A stretch of 64,000 nucleotides of DNA from JACVRW01 sp035650215. GTDB taxonomy: Bacteria; Actinomycetota; Thermoleophilia; Solirubrobacterales; Thermoleophilaceae. Shown here in pieces: positions 35,401 to 43,750 of this stretch. Under the pieces are notes generated by a model. The model did not search any database, was not told the origin of the DNA, and was given only the letters and a program-made list of their open reading frames with translations. The stretch is from the NCBI GenBank assembly GCA_035650215.1, contig DASRIC010000042.1:1-64000 (forward strand), in the 5' to 3' direction. Position numbers and translations under genes: made by a program. Each line of letters starts with the position of its first letter. The first letter of the stretch is position 1.

Positions 35401-36219
35401 CTAGGTCGTGACGCGGGAGTCGTTGGCCAGCAGAAGGCGGTCAAGGCCACGGATCAGTCCGACGTGGCCGCGGGCGCGCCGGGCGGCCAGCAGCGCTCCG
35501 TCCACGTAGGGCTTGGCGGTGCCGCCGGCGTCGTGGCGGATGCTCAGGCGTTCGTCGTCGGCGCCGAACACGATCTCGGTCGACACGACGAAGCTCGGCA
35601 CGCGAACGGAGTGCACCTGCGTGCCGGCGATGGTCGCGCCGCGCGCGTCCGGGTGCCCGGCGACCTGATCGACCGGGTAATCGACCTGCGGGGCGCGGAC
35701 CTCGGCGAGGCGCTCGGCCAGCTCTCTGGCGGTACCGCTCGGCGCGTCGGGCTTGCTGGACTTGGCATAGTCGATGACCTCCCAGCTCGCCAGATGGCGG
35801 GCGGCCAGCTCGGCCCCGGCGAGCATCATGGCCGCGGTCAGGCTGAAGTTGCCGGCCGCGACAGCGCCGACGCCCGCGGCCCGGGCCGCCGCGTCGATCT
35901 CGCGGAAGTCGTCGGCTGTGAGCCCGCTCGATCCGATCACGACCGCGATCCCGCGTTCGATCGCGGCCAAGGCGATCGCCTTGGCGTGCACGTGGGAAGT
36001 GAACTCGACGAGTACGTCGACGCCGGCGAGCGCCTCGCCCACGCTCGCATGGACCGGGACGCCAAGCGGGTCCCGCCCGAGGGCGGTCCCCAGGTCCTGA
36101 CCGGCGCTGCGGCGCGCGATCGCGCTCCTCAGTGTGAGGCCGGGGGCGTCGATGGCCCCGAGGGCGATGGCGCTGCCGGTCCACCCGGTGGCGCCGGCGA
36201 TGGCGAGATTGGTGCTCAT
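35401..36219 (-). CDS. Dihydrodipicolinate-reductase-like protein lacking the catalytic His
   Basis: A 272-residue two-domain protein. LAIAGATGWTGSAIALGAI binds NAD(P), VLVEFTSHVHA and GSSGLTADDF follow the DapB order, and the substrate domain has KPDAPSGTARELAE. In DapB the segment before DAPSGTA is HHRHK, with the general-acid histidine; here it reads AKSSK, so the lysine remains but the histidine is gone. This argues against lysine biosynthesis and for a DapB-fold dehydrogenase of another role. ATG at 36219; a GTG five codons upstream is possible. Confidence 0.75.
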   Translation of the reverse strand: MSTNLAIAGATGWTGSAIALGAIDAPGLTLRSAIARRSAGQDLGTALGRDPLGVPVHASVGEALAGVDVLVEFTSHVHAKAIALAAIERGIAVVIGSSGLTADDFREIDAAARAAGVGAVAAGNFSLTAAMMLAGAELAARHLASWEVIDYAKSSKPDAPSGTARELAERLAEVRAPQVDYPVDQVAGHPDARGATIAGTQVHSVRVPSFVVSTEIVFGADDERLSIRHDAGGTAKPYVDGALLAARRARGHVGLIRGLDRLLLANDSRVTT

Positions 36220-36294
36220 GAGCTGCTTGGGCACACTAGAGGCAGAGCCTCGACCTGGTCCCGAGGCCGCCCGCGGCGGCGCCTGGAAGTCCGC

Positions 36295-36708
36295 CTAATG
36301 TGCGTCCAAGACCGAGCGCGGGCTTCCGGCGAGTCGCAGGATGAGGTTCAGCGTCCGGTGCGGGCCTGGCCACTGCTCGCGCAGCGGAACCTCCCCGGCG
36401 GCGCGCACCAGCGAGCGGAGCACCACCGCCACGAGGATCGCGTCATCCAGCTGCCCGGCGACGGGAACGAAGTCCGGGATCACGTCGATCGGCATCGCCA
36501 GATAGGCGAGCAATGCGCCGATCCACAGCTTGCGCGTCTGGGGGACGCGCGGATCCGCCAGGAGCCGCCGCACCAGGACGATGCAATCCGGGATGAGTCC
36601 GGCCCAGGCCCGCGCGTCGCTGCGGCGTCCCACCACCAACAGCCACATCACGAAGGCGCTGTAGAGAGCGAGAGCGGCGCCGAGTCCGATCCAGACCCAG
36701 GAGGTCAC
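36295..36708 (-). CDS. YkvA / DUF1232 membrane protein
   Basis: A 137-residue protein with one N-terminal membrane helix (VWIGLGAALALYSAFVMWLLVV) and the DUF1232 core KLWIGALLAYLAMPIDVIPDFVPVAGQLDDAILV near residue 75, where the PIDxIPDFxPxxGxxDD pattern is complete. Function of the family is unknown. The GTG overlaps the stop of the small upstream gene (GTGA), so the two are coupled. Confidence 0.82.
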   Translation of the reverse strand: MTSWVWIGLGAALALYSAFVMWLLVVGRRSDARAWAGLIPDCIVLVRRLLADPRVPQTRKLWIGALLAYLAMPIDVIPDFVPVAGQLDDAILVAVVLRSLVRAAGEVPLREQWPGPHRTLNLILRLAGSPRSVLDAH

Positions 36709-36875
36709 GCCTCCGACGCGCCGTTCGCCCACGCCTCGGCGTCTTGCAGCATCCGCTCGATGTCGGAGGGATTCGGCTCCGGCATCACTGTGCGCTTGGC
36801 ACGCTCGACGTGCTTCGTCGCGTCCAAGTAGCCACCTGCGAGGCCGTAGTTCACGGTGCGCGCATTGGGATCCAT
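36705..36875 (-). CDS. Small hypothetical protein coupled to the DUF1232 gene
   Basis: A 56-residue soluble, polar protein (MDPNARTVNYGLAGGYLDAT, ending EAWANGASEA) with a ribosome site (GGGAG, 7 bases before the ATG) and a GTGA overlap with the gene downstream. No motif or family is recognised. Coupling and ribosome site support that it is expressed. Confidence 0.5.
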   Translation of the reverse strand: MDPNARTVNYGLAGGYLDATKHVERAKRTVMPEPNPSDIERMLQDAEAWANGASEA

Positions 36876-36916
36876 AGTTGCTCCCACGTTCTTATCGGTT
36901 CCCGATGCGGTCGGCA

Positions 36917-37459
36917 TTAGCCCGAACCCGCCGGTTTCCAGGGGCTTCTCGCCAACTCCTCGTCTGGGATCTCGCCGTTTGAGTAGTAGGGCGCGCGAAA
37001 CGGGTAGGCCTCGGTGACCCAGTGGCGCAGGGCGTGGAAGAGCTTCTCGTAGTAGCCGCGCTCGTAGGCGTCCGGCGTGACCCACCAGCTCACGTCGACG
37101 TCGTGGCCGAGCCGCTCCTCCGAGAGCTCGGTGCGCCGCCCCATCGGGTACAGGTAGCAACAGCCGAGGTACCGGTTCGCGGCGTCGTAGACGGCGTACG
37201 CGAACGAGAACCCGTCGCGGAACTCGAGCTCGTGCCAGACGAGGTCGACGAAATCGAACTCCTCGGTCACGGGCTCGGTCGGCCAGCCGCCGCCCCGGGT
37301 CCTCTGGATCAGCTCGATGCTCGCGTTGATCCCGCGCACGTCGTCGTCGAGATGCTCCCGTGCGAGTGCCCTCGCCGCGAGGCCCTCGTAGGTCAGCTCT
37401 GTCGGCGCGCTGAACTCGGCCGGGAGCTCGAGCTTCTTGACGAATTTGCCGTAGTCCAT
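36917..37459 (-). CDS. GNAT-like hypothetical protein
   Basis: A 180-residue protein with features of the acetyltransferase fold: alternating strands and helices, FSFAYAVYDAANRYLGCCYLYP near residue 90 and DVSWWVTPDAYERGYYEKLFHAL near 125, where the acetyl-CoA site would lie. The Q/R-x-x-G-x-G/A loop is degenerate, so catalysis is uncertain. It faces the epoxide hydrolase gene 22 bases away. The family is known only as uncharacterised actinobacterial proteins, as far as I can tell. Confidence 0.55.
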   Translation of the reverse strand: MDYGKFVKKLELPAEFSAPTELTYEGLAARALAREHLDDDVRGINASIELIQRTRGGGWPTEPVTEEFDFVDLVWHELEFRDGFSFAYAVYDAANRYLGCCYLYPMGRRTELSEERLGHDVDVSWWVTPDAYERGYYEKLFHALRHWVTEAYPFRAPYYSNGEIPDEELARSPWKPAGSG

Positions 37460-37481
37460 ACGAGGGTGGACCCTATGCCCG

Positions 37482-38648
37482 ATGACGGACTGGAATGAGG
37501 TCACGCCGTTCGCGATCGCCGTGCCGGAGTCCGAGCTTCGGGACCTTCGCGAGCGCCTGCGACGAGCGCGCTGGCCGGAGGCGGAGACCGTCGAGGACTG
37601 GTCACAGGGAGTGCCGCTCGCCTATCTGAACGAGCTGTGCGGCTACTGGGCGGAGGACTACGACTGGCGGGCGACCGAGCGCCGGCTGAATGCCGTCCCC
37701 CAGTTCCGGACCGAGATCGACGGGCTCGGCATCTACTATCTCCACGTTCGCTCGTCGCACGAGGGTGCCCTCCCCCCCGTCCTCACTCACGGCTGGCCCG
37801 GCTCGGTCGTCGAGTTCCTGAAGGTGATCGGCCCGCTCACCGATCCGGCCGCGCACGGCGGCGAGGCCCGCGACGCGTTCCACGTCGTCTGCCCCTCGCT
37901 GCCCGGCTACGGGTTCAGCGACAAGCCGGAGCGGACCGGCTGGGGCATCGAGCGGATCGCCGGCGCCTGGGAGCAGCTGATGGCGCGGCTCGGCTACGAG
38001 CGCTATGGGGCGCAGGGCGGCGACTGGGGCACGAGCATCAGCGCGGCCCTCGCCCAGCGCGACCCCGACCACGTGGCCGGGATCCACCTGACCCCGCCGC
38101 TCGCGCCGCCCGACCCCGCCACCTTCCACGCCCTCACCGAGCGGGAACGGGCGGCGCTCGCATCCCTCGAGCACGCCGCCGAGTGGGAGTCCGGCTACTC
38201 CCGCGTGCACGCCACCCGGCCCCAGACCGTCGGCTACGGTCTGGCCGACTCGCCCGTGGCCCTGTGCGCCTGGATCGTCGAGAGGTTCCAGGCCTGGACC
38301 GATTGCGACGGCCACCCCGAGAACGCCCTCACGCGCAACGAGCTGCTCGACAACCTCATGCTCTACTGGCTCCCCCGCACCGGCGCTTCGTCCGCCCGTC
38401 TCTACTGGGAGAGCATTCGCCAGGTCGACGAGTGGATCTCCGGCTCGGTGACCGAGACGATCGACGTGCCCACGGGCTGCTCGATCTTCGCGAAGGAGAT
38501 CCAGCGCCCGTCACGCCGCTGGGCGGAGCGGCGCTTCACGGACATCCGCCACTGGAACGAGCTCGACCGGGGCGGCCACTTCGCGGCCTTCGAGCAACCG
38601 GATCTGTTCGTACGCGAGGTTCGCGACGTGTTCCGGCAGCTTCGCTGA
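37482..38648 (+). CDS. Epoxide hydrolase (EHN plus alpha/beta-hydrolase)
   Basis: A 388-residue protein. The N-terminal EHN domain (FAIAVPESELRDLRERLRRARWP) covers residues 8-110 and the alpha/beta-hydrolase follows. The oxyanion motif HGWPGS lies near residue 103, the nucleophilic Asp in GAQGGDWGTS near 180, and the catalytic His in RGGHFAAFEQPD near 365. It opens epoxides with water, as microsomal-type enzymes do. No membrane anchor is present. It is followed by a small membrane peptide gene. Confidence 0.87.
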   Translation: MTDWNEVTPFAIAVPESELRDLRERLRRARWPEAETVEDWSQGVPLAYLNELCGYWAEDYDWRATERRLNAVPQFRTEIDGLGIYYLHVRSSHEGALPPVLTHGWPGSVVEFLKVIGPLTDPAAHGGEARDAFHVVCPSLPGYGFSDKPERTGWGIERIAGAWEQLMARLGYERYGAQGGDWGTSISAALAQRDPDHVAGIHLTPPLAPPDPATFHALTERERAALASLEHAAEWESGYSRVHATRPQTVGYGLADSPVALCAWIVERFQAWTDCDGHPENALTRNELLDNLMLYWLPRTGASSARLYWESIRQVDEWISGSVTETIDVPTGCSIFAKEIQRPSRRWAERRFTDIRHWNELDRGGHFAAFEQPDLFVREVRDVFRQLR

Positions 38649-38712
38649 CAGCCGCGCACCGCGTGCGCGGTCTCACACAGGCCCGCGACGACGCGACGTA
38701 GGCTCGACGACC

Positions 38713-38865
38713 ATGACAACCCTGGGCCAGCACACGACATTCGCCGATCCGGTCGCGGTCCCGCAGATGAACGGCCAGGAGCGCCTCACGTTCACGATCT
38801 ACGCGGTCCTCTGCGCCGTCCTCCTCATCTTCCTGCTCGCGAGCTCCGCGTTCTGGCTGATCTAG
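38713..38865 (+). CDS. Small single-pass membrane peptide
   Basis: A 50-residue frame (MTTLGQHTTFADPVAVPQMN...) whose last 22 residues are a clean hydrophobic helix (FTIYAVLCAVLLIFLLAS) ending at the stop. This tail-anchored layout and the balanced polar head look like a real small protein. It has no obvious ribosome site beyond a weak GACGACC and no known family. Confidence 0.4.
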   Translation: MTTLGQHTTFADPVAVPQMNGQERLTFTIYAVLCAVLLIFLLASSAFWLI

Positions 38866-38879
38866 TCTCGGCCGGCTCA

Positions 38880-39060
38880 GCGGCAGTGGACCCCGGAACT
38901 GCACGCACTTGTCCCGCGCGTACACCTTGACCGGCCCGGCGAAGCAGCCGATGTCGAGGCCGCCGTGGCAGTCGGAGTTCGCGTCGCGCCGCTTCATGTT
39001 CACCGCCCAGTTCTCGCCCGTCGCGCTGCTGTAGAGCAGCGGGGTTGCCCAGGCCGTCGA
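38880..39060 (-). pseudogene. Decayed fragment of a secreted-type protein
   Basis: On the minus strand a stretch reads as protein-like sequence (PLLYSSATGENWAVN, then DCHGGLDIGCFAGPVKVYARDKCVQFRG) with regularly spaced cysteines, as in the C-terminus of a secreted protein. There is a stop a few codons upstream, no start or ribosome site, and the 3' continuation is non-protein-like, so it is probably the remains of a gene. Confidence 0.3.
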
Positions 39061-39216
39061 TAACCGAAATCAGGGGTTTCCCTGATGCGAATCCCTGGCC
39101 CGACCGGGAGTCTGCGCTGAGCCTGGCAACCCCTGGTCAGGCACAGATCGGAGGAACGACATGGTTCGGGGATCCCCGAGACGACGATTGGCTCGCCGGG
39201 TGGTGGAGGTAACACG

Positions 39217-39708
39217 ATGACCAACAGGCAAAGACTCGTCGGTCTCGCGGCCGTGATCCTGGCACTGGCCGCGACCGTGGTGGCCGGCGCGAGCGATTCC
39301 ACCGGGCAGACCCAAGGCGCTCCGGGCGTCACGTACGGGGGGCTGAAGGACCAGTACGCCGCGTGGCTGCGGGTAGATCCGGGACGGAGCTCAGTCGCCG
39401 CGCTCCTGATCGAGTGGGCGGTGGCCCCCGATCGATGCTCGAACAAGCGATCGTACTCGAGCACCCTGTACGCCGGCTACGAGGAGTTCCAGCCAATTCA
39501 GCTCAGCGCTGAGGGCGGGTTCAGAAAGACGATCGTCGACAGGTACAAGGACGGAGGCAGCAGGTTCGAGGAGACTCAGACGGTCGTCGGCAGCATTGAC
39601 GGTCACGTGGCCGTCGGGTCGATCAGCGGCCGGGCCAAGATCGTCAAGCCTGACGGTCGGGTAGTGCGCTGCAACTTCGGCCCCCAGGCCTTCAGGCTCG
39701 TGGACTGA
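39217..39708 (+). CDS. Secreted hypothetical protein
   Basis: A 163-residue protein with a signal peptide: basic MTNRQR, a hydrophobic core (LVGLAAVILALAATVVAG) and a likely cleavage after AGA near residue 25. The mature part is a beta-rich domain with two cysteines (DRCSNKRSYSS, RCNFGPQAF) that may form a disulfide. A GGTGGAGG lies about 10 bases before the ATG. Family not recognised. Confidence 0.6.
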   Translation: MTNRQRLVGLAAVILALAATVVAGASDSTGQTQGAPGVTYGGLKDQYAAWLRVDPGRSSVAALLIEWAVAPDRCSNKRSYSSTLYAGYEEFQPIQLSAEGGFRKTIVDRYKDGGSRFEETQTVVGSIDGHVAVGSISGRAKIVKPDGRVVRCNFGPQAFRLVD

Positions 39709-39738
39709 CGCCGCAGCTCGCGCCGGCGCGGGCGCCCC

Positions 39739-40047
39739 TCACTCCCCCTCGCCGCCGTACCCCTCGAACGGCTCCGTGAGCAGGCGGGCCTTCTGCGGGC
39801 CGTACTCGAACACGTGGACGAGGCGCACGGTTGAATCGGTGCGCTCGACGCGCGTCTCGACCAGCTCGAGGTTGCCGGAGTCCTCGAGACCGAGCCGGCC
39901 AAGCCGCTCGCCCTCGGCCCGGCAGACGTCCCCCGGGGTGGGGCGGCTGGCGGGATAGGCATCCTCGTGATGCCGGATCAGCGCCTGCCAGTGCTCGTCG
40001 CCCGCCCGCTCCACAGCGTCGCGGACCTGCTCTCTCGTGTAGGCCAT
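39739..40047 (-). CDS. Hypothetical protein downstream of a methyltransferase
   Basis: A 102-residue soluble protein, helical at first (REQVRDAVERAGDEHWQALIRHHEDAYP) and then beta-rich (TVRLVHVFEYGPQKARLLTEPF). Its ATG lies one base after the stop of the methyltransferase gene upstream, so they form a two-gene unit. No catalytic motif or family is recognised. Confidence 0.6.
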   Translation of the reverse strand: MAYTREQVRDAVERAGDEHWQALIRHHEDAYPASRPTPGDVCRAEGERLGRLGLEDSGNLELVETRVERTDSTVRLVHVFEYGPQKARLLTEPFEGYGGEGE

Positions 40048-40048
40048 G

Positions 40049-40804
40049 TCAGCGCTCCTTTCGCTCGGTGATCTGCACCTCGGTGTCCTGGGGAATCGTC
40101 GCGCCCGCGGGCCCGGCGAGGGCGCGCGCGGCCCGGACGACCTTCGCCCGCTCCTCCTCCTCGAGCGCCGCGATGAAGTTGATCGAGGCGATCCGGTCAG
40201 CCAGACCGTCGGCGTCCAGGGACTGCGGGTTCGCGAACACGCGCTCCTCGAACGGCCCGAACAGATGGCTGCGCTCGAAGGCGTCACGCCAGGCGCCGGT
40301 CTGCATCGCCGAGATGCGGCCGCGGTACGGGGCGAGCAGATCCTGGATCGCCACGTTCAGCGGGTCGTCCATCCGCCGCCGGTTCCAGACCAGGCCGAGC
40401 CAGCCCCCGGGGCGCAGCACTCGATGGATCTCGGCCAGGGCGGCGTCGCCGTCGAACCAGTGGAAGGCCTGGGCAACTGTTACGGCGTCGGCGCTCCCGG
40501 CGTCGAGCGGCATCGCCTCCGCCGTCCCGTCCACCGCCCGCGCGTCCTCCGGCAGCAGTGCCCGCATCTCCGCCACCGGCTCCACGGCCACCACGTCGGC
40601 GCCCGTGGCGAGCAGCGATCGAGTGAGCTTGCCGGTGCCCGCGGCCAGGTCGACCACCGTGCGTCCCGGGCCGAGGCGCAGCCTCTCGGCCACGAAGTCG
40701 ACCGCGGCCTGCGGGTAGCCCGGGCGCCCGCGCTCATAGGCCGGGGCCGAGCGGGCGTACCCCACCGGGACCGACCCCGGATCTCGAGCGGGCCGTGCCG
40801 ACAT
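40049..40804 (-). CDS. SAM-dependent methyltransferase (class I, UbiE-like)
   Basis: A 251-residue class I methyltransferase. Motif I is VVDLAAGTGKLTRSLL near residue 43, the acidic post-motif is VVAVEPVAEMRALLP, and FHWFDGDAALAEIHRVLRPGGWLGLVW contains motifs II and III. The N-terminal YERGRPGYPQAAVDFVAERL is typical of a small-molecule methyltransferase group. Substrate unknown. It is divergent from the R2-like oxidase gene. Confidence 0.83.
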   Translation of the reverse strand: MSARPARDPGSVPVGYARSAPAYERGRPGYPQAAVDFVAERLRLGPGRTVVDLAAGTGKLTRSLLATGADVVAVEPVAEMRALLPEDARAVDGTAEAMPLDAGSADAVTVAQAFHWFDGDAALAEIHRVLRPGGWLGLVWNRRRMDDPLNVAIQDLLAPYRGRISAMQTGAWRDAFERSHLFGPFEERVFANPQSLDADGLADRIASINFIAALEEEERAKVVRAARALAGPAGATIPQDTEVQITERKER

Positions 40805-40854
40805 CTCAGGGCGTGGTTTTACCCGGCCGGCGGGTGGATACCCTTTTCGAGGCT

Positions 40855-41733
40855 ATGGCTGAGGGGCAGCTCTGGGAGAGCACGCTGGGCGGACACTTCG
40901 TCCTCCCCAAGCGCACCTTCTGGCCGAGCTTCTTTTCGAAGGTCGTGGCCCGCCTGCAGTGGGATCCGGCCACCATCGACCTCACCGCGGACGCGCGGGC
41001 CTGGCCGCAGCTTCCGGACGAGCGGCGCGACAACCTCATGACGCTCCTCGCCGGCTTCCGCGTGGCCGAGGACGCGGTCTCCGAGCACATCGCGCCGTTC
41101 GCCGACGTTGCCAGAAACGCCAGCTTGGCCTCCCACGAGAGCCTCATGGCCTGGGTCTTCTTCCTCCAGCGCCGCGACGAGGACCGGCATGCGCTGATGT
41201 TCGACCGGATCGCCGCCGAGGTGCTCGGGCTGCCGGGAGAGACGCCTGACGAGCGGCGCGAGGCGGCCCGGGCCTACGTACCGGCCACGGTGCTCGAGCT
41301 GTTCGAGGAGCGGCTGCCCGCGATGGCCGCCGAGCTGGCGGCGGGCCGCGCCGGGCTTGGCGAGGGAGTGGCCCTCTACCACATGGTGCTCGAGGGAACG
41401 ATCTTCGACGCCGCGCATCACGCGCTGCGCACCTATCTGGCCGACGACGACCTCCCTGGCGTGCGCGAGGGGGTCGAGCGTGTAGAGCTCGACGAGCGCT
41501 GGCACATCGGCTTCGGCCTGCGCTGCCTGGTCGAGTCCCAGCCGTCCAAGCATCTCCTCGACGATCTGCTGGGGCTCGCCGACGAGGCGGCCGCGGCCTG
41601 GGGCGAGGTGCTTCCGAACGACACGCGTGAGCACATAGCGACGGCGTGTCGCCACCGGCTGGTGGCGGTCGGGCTCATCAAGCCGCGCCGGTCGGCCGAG
41701 CAAGCAGTCGCTAGGTCCGCACCCGCCGCTTGA
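40855..41733 (+). CDS. R2-like ligand-binding oxidase (R2lox, Mn/Fe type)
   Basis: A 292-residue ferritin-like protein. Metal ligands appear in order: Glu in VAEDAVSEHI, Glu and His in RRDEDRHALMF, Glu in YHMVLEGTIF, and Glu and His in ELDERWHIGFG. The two residues that form the Val-Tyr ether crosslink in Mycobacterium R2lox are in place: Val three after the first Glu, and Tyr five before the fourth. The family binds a Mn/Fe cofactor and a fatty-acid-like ligand; its substrate is unsettled. An upstream GTG at 40795 would overlap the divergent methyltransferase, so the ATG is preferred. The 3' end overlaps pqqE by 23 bases. Confidence 0.85.
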   Translation: MAEGQLWESTLGGHFVLPKRTFWPSFFSKVVARLQWDPATIDLTADARAWPQLPDERRDNLMTLLAGFRVAEDAVSEHIAPFADVARNASLASHESLMAWVFFLQRRDEDRHALMFDRIAAEVLGLPGETPDERREAARAYVPATVLELFEERLPAMAAELAAGRAGLGEGVALYHMVLEGTIFDAAHHALRTYLADDDLPGVREGVERVELDERWHIGFGLRCLVESQPSKHLLDDLLGLADEAAAAWGEVLPNDTREHIATACRHRLVAVGLIKPRRSAEQAVARSAPAA

Positions 41734-42808
41734 TCGCGCGGTAGACGAGCTCGTCCGTCTGCGCGGAGTCGCGGGCCGCGACCACACGGTCGTGATGCGC
41801 TGAGTACCGGCAGACCGGGTCGGTGGCTGCGGCGTCGCCCGTGAGCCGAAGCGCCTGGCAGCGGCAACCGCCGAAGTCCACCTCCTGGCGTCCGAGCGGG
41901 CAGGTGCGGCACGGCTCCTGCATCCAGCCCGTGCCCCTGAAGCGGGTGAACGCGTCGGACTCGTTCCAGATCCACTCGAGCGGATGCTCGCGGACGTTGG
42001 CGAACTCGAGGCCCGGGATCGTCGACGCCGCATGGCAGGGCAGCACGTCGCCGTTCGGGGCGACCACGATCGCCGTCCGCCCCCATCCGCCCATGCACGG
42101 CTTGGGCAGATCCTCGTAGAAGTCGGGAAGCACCCAGAGCACGTCGACCTTCGGGCCGACCCGATCGCGGAAGCGGCCGACCGCCTCCTCGGCCCGCTGG
42201 AGCTGCTCCCGGGTCGGCATGAGCGCTTCCTGGTTCGGCACGGCCCAGCCGTAGTACTGGGTGTTGGCGAGCTCGAGGCGCTGCGCGCCGAGCTCCAGCG
42301 CAAGGTCGAGGATCTCCTCGATCCGGTCGAGGTTCTGGCGGTGGAGCACGCAGTTGATCGTGAGCGGGAAGTCCAGCTCCTTCACGAGGCGCGCGGCCGC
42401 GATCTTCTTCGCGAACGAGCGGTTGCCGGCTATGCGGTCGTTGTCTGCCGCGTCGGGGCTCTGGATCGAGATCTGCACGTGGTCGAGGCCGCCCGACTTG
42501 AGCGCCTCGGCACGCTCCGGTGTGAGGTTGACCCCGGCGGTGATGAGCGACGAGTAGAGGCCGGCCTCGCGCGCGCCCGCGCAGAGCTCCAGGAGGTCGC
42601 GGCGCAGCATCGGCTCGCCGCCAGTGAGCGCGAGCTGAAGGACGCCCAGCGCGCGCGCCTCCCGGAACGTGCGGATCCAGTGCTCGGTCTCGAGCTCGTT
42701 GCGGTACTTCTCGTGGCCGATGTCGAGCGGGTTCGAGCAGTACGGGCAGTGCAGCGGGCACTGGTAGGAGAGCTCGGCGATCAGCGTGGCGGGCCTAGGC
42801 TGCTGCAT
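41711..42808 (-). CDS. pqqE: PqqA peptide cyclase, radical SAM
   Basis: A 365-residue radical-SAM/SPASM enzyme that joins the Glu and Tyr side chains of PqqA, the first step of PQQ synthesis. The cluster motif is CPLHCPYC near residue 17, the SAM-binding GGEP is in LALTGGEPML, and the SPASM cysteines occur in PKPCMGGWG, DVLPCHAAS, CRTCPLG and GGCRCQA. Length matches PqqE. Its ATG lies inside the end of pqqD (14-base overlap), and it is the last gene of the operon. Confidence 0.94.
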   Translation of the reverse strand: MQQPRPATLIAELSYQCPLHCPYCSNPLDIGHEKYRNELETEHWIRTFREARALGVLQLALTGGEPMLRRDLLELCAGAREAGLYSSLITAGVNLTPERAEALKSGGLDHVQISIQSPDAADNDRIAGNRSFAKKIAAARLVKELDFPLTINCVLHRQNLDRIEEILDLALELGAQRLELANTQYYGWAVPNQEALMPTREQLQRAEEAVGRFRDRVGPKVDVLWVLPDFYEDLPKPCMGGWGRTAIVVAPNGDVLPCHAASTIPGLEFANVREHPLEWIWNESDAFTRFRGTGWMQEPCRTCPLGRQEVDFGGCRCQALRLTGDAAATDPVCRYSAHHDRVVAARDSAQTDELVYRAIKRRVRT

Positions 42809-43058
42809 CGACCACGAGCCCCCTCTGCGTCAGGCCGTCGACCAGCCCCTCGACGTCATCGCGGAGATCGGCGCCCTCGTAGCGCGCCGCGAGGGTGCTC
42901 ACGATCTCCTCGACCGAGCGCTCCCCGTCGCACAGCTCGAGGACTGCGGCGGCCGTGGGGTTGAGCCGCACGGCCCCCTCAGGCACGAGCAGCAGGTGCT
43001 CCTCGCGCACGTCGTCGTACTGCAGGCGCGCGCCGGTGACGAGCCGGGGGCGGCTCAC
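42795..43058 (-). CDS. pqqD: PQQ biosynthesis peptide chaperone
   Basis: An 87-residue protein with the PqqD winged-helix fold (RLQYDDVREEHLLLVPEGAVRLN, then ILELCDG-type AVLELCDGERSVEEIVSTL). It presents PqqA to PqqE. The GTG overlaps the pqqC stop by four bases and the 3' end overlaps pqqE. Size and motif are typical. Confidence 0.92.
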   Translation of the reverse strand: MSRPRLVTGARLQYDDVREEHLLLVPEGAVRLNPTAAAVLELCDGERSVEEIVSTLAARYEGADLRDDVEGLVDGLTQRGLVVDAAA

Positions 43059-43750
43059 GCGTCCGGACCCGGAGGCTGCGTGTCGCCGCGTTCGATCGCC
43101 TCGAGCTGGGCCCAGAGCATCTCCGTCTTGAAGCGAAGCGCCGCGACGGCGGCCTCCTGCTGCTCGCGCGTGCGGCAGCGCGCGACGGTGAGGTCGAGCG
43201 CGTACTGCGCGTCGCGCGGGGCCTGCTCGAGCCGGGAGCGGAAGTACTCGAGCCCGGCAGGGTCGATCCAGTCGTAGTGGCGCTCGAGCGCCTCGAGCCG
43301 CACCCGGATCGCGGCCGGGCCGAAGAGCTCTGTGAGCGACGACGCCACCGATTCGATCCAGGGCTTCTGGCGCGCGAAGTTCACGTAGGCGTCGACCGCG
43401 TAGCGCACCGCGGGGAGCACGCGCCGCTCCGAGACGAGCTCCTCGCGCGAGACGCCGAGCGCCTCGCCGAGCCGCAGCCACGACTCGATGCCGCCCGTCC
43501 CCTCGGTCGTGCCGTCGTGGTCGACGATGCGGCTTATCCACTCCCGCCGGACCTCGAGCTCGGGGCAGTTCGACAGGATCGCCGCGTCCTTCAGCGGGAT
43601 GCACTTCTGGTAGTAGAAGCGGTTGGCCACCCAGCGCTGCAGCTCCCCGCGCGTGAGCTCGCCGGCGTCCATCCGCCGGTGGAACGGGTGCAGGTTGTGG
43701 TAGCGCGTGCCCTGCGCGCGCAGCTTGGCGACGAACTCCGTTTCGGTCAT
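43055..43750 (-). CDS. pqqC: Pyrroloquinoline-quinone synthase
   Basis: A 231-residue all-helical cofactorless oxidase that makes the final ring closure and eight-electron oxidation to PQQ. Family motifs: RYHNLHPFHRRMDAGELTR, ANRFYYQKCIPLKDAAILSN, RIVDHDG, and YDWIDPAGLEYFRSRL near residue 165. Active-site His, Tyr and Arg residues appear intact. ATGA overlap with pqqB. Confidence 0.94.
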   Translation of the reverse strand: MTETEFVAKLRAQGTRYHNLHPFHRRMDAGELTRGELQRWVANRFYYQKCIPLKDAAILSNCPELEVRREWISRIVDHDGTTEGTGGIESWLRLGEALGVSREELVSERRVLPAVRYAVDAYVNFARQKPWIESVASSLTELFGPAAIRVRLEALERHYDWIDPAGLEYFRSRLEQAPRDAQYALDLTVARCRTREQQEAAVAALRFKTEMLWAQLEAIERGDTQPPGPDA

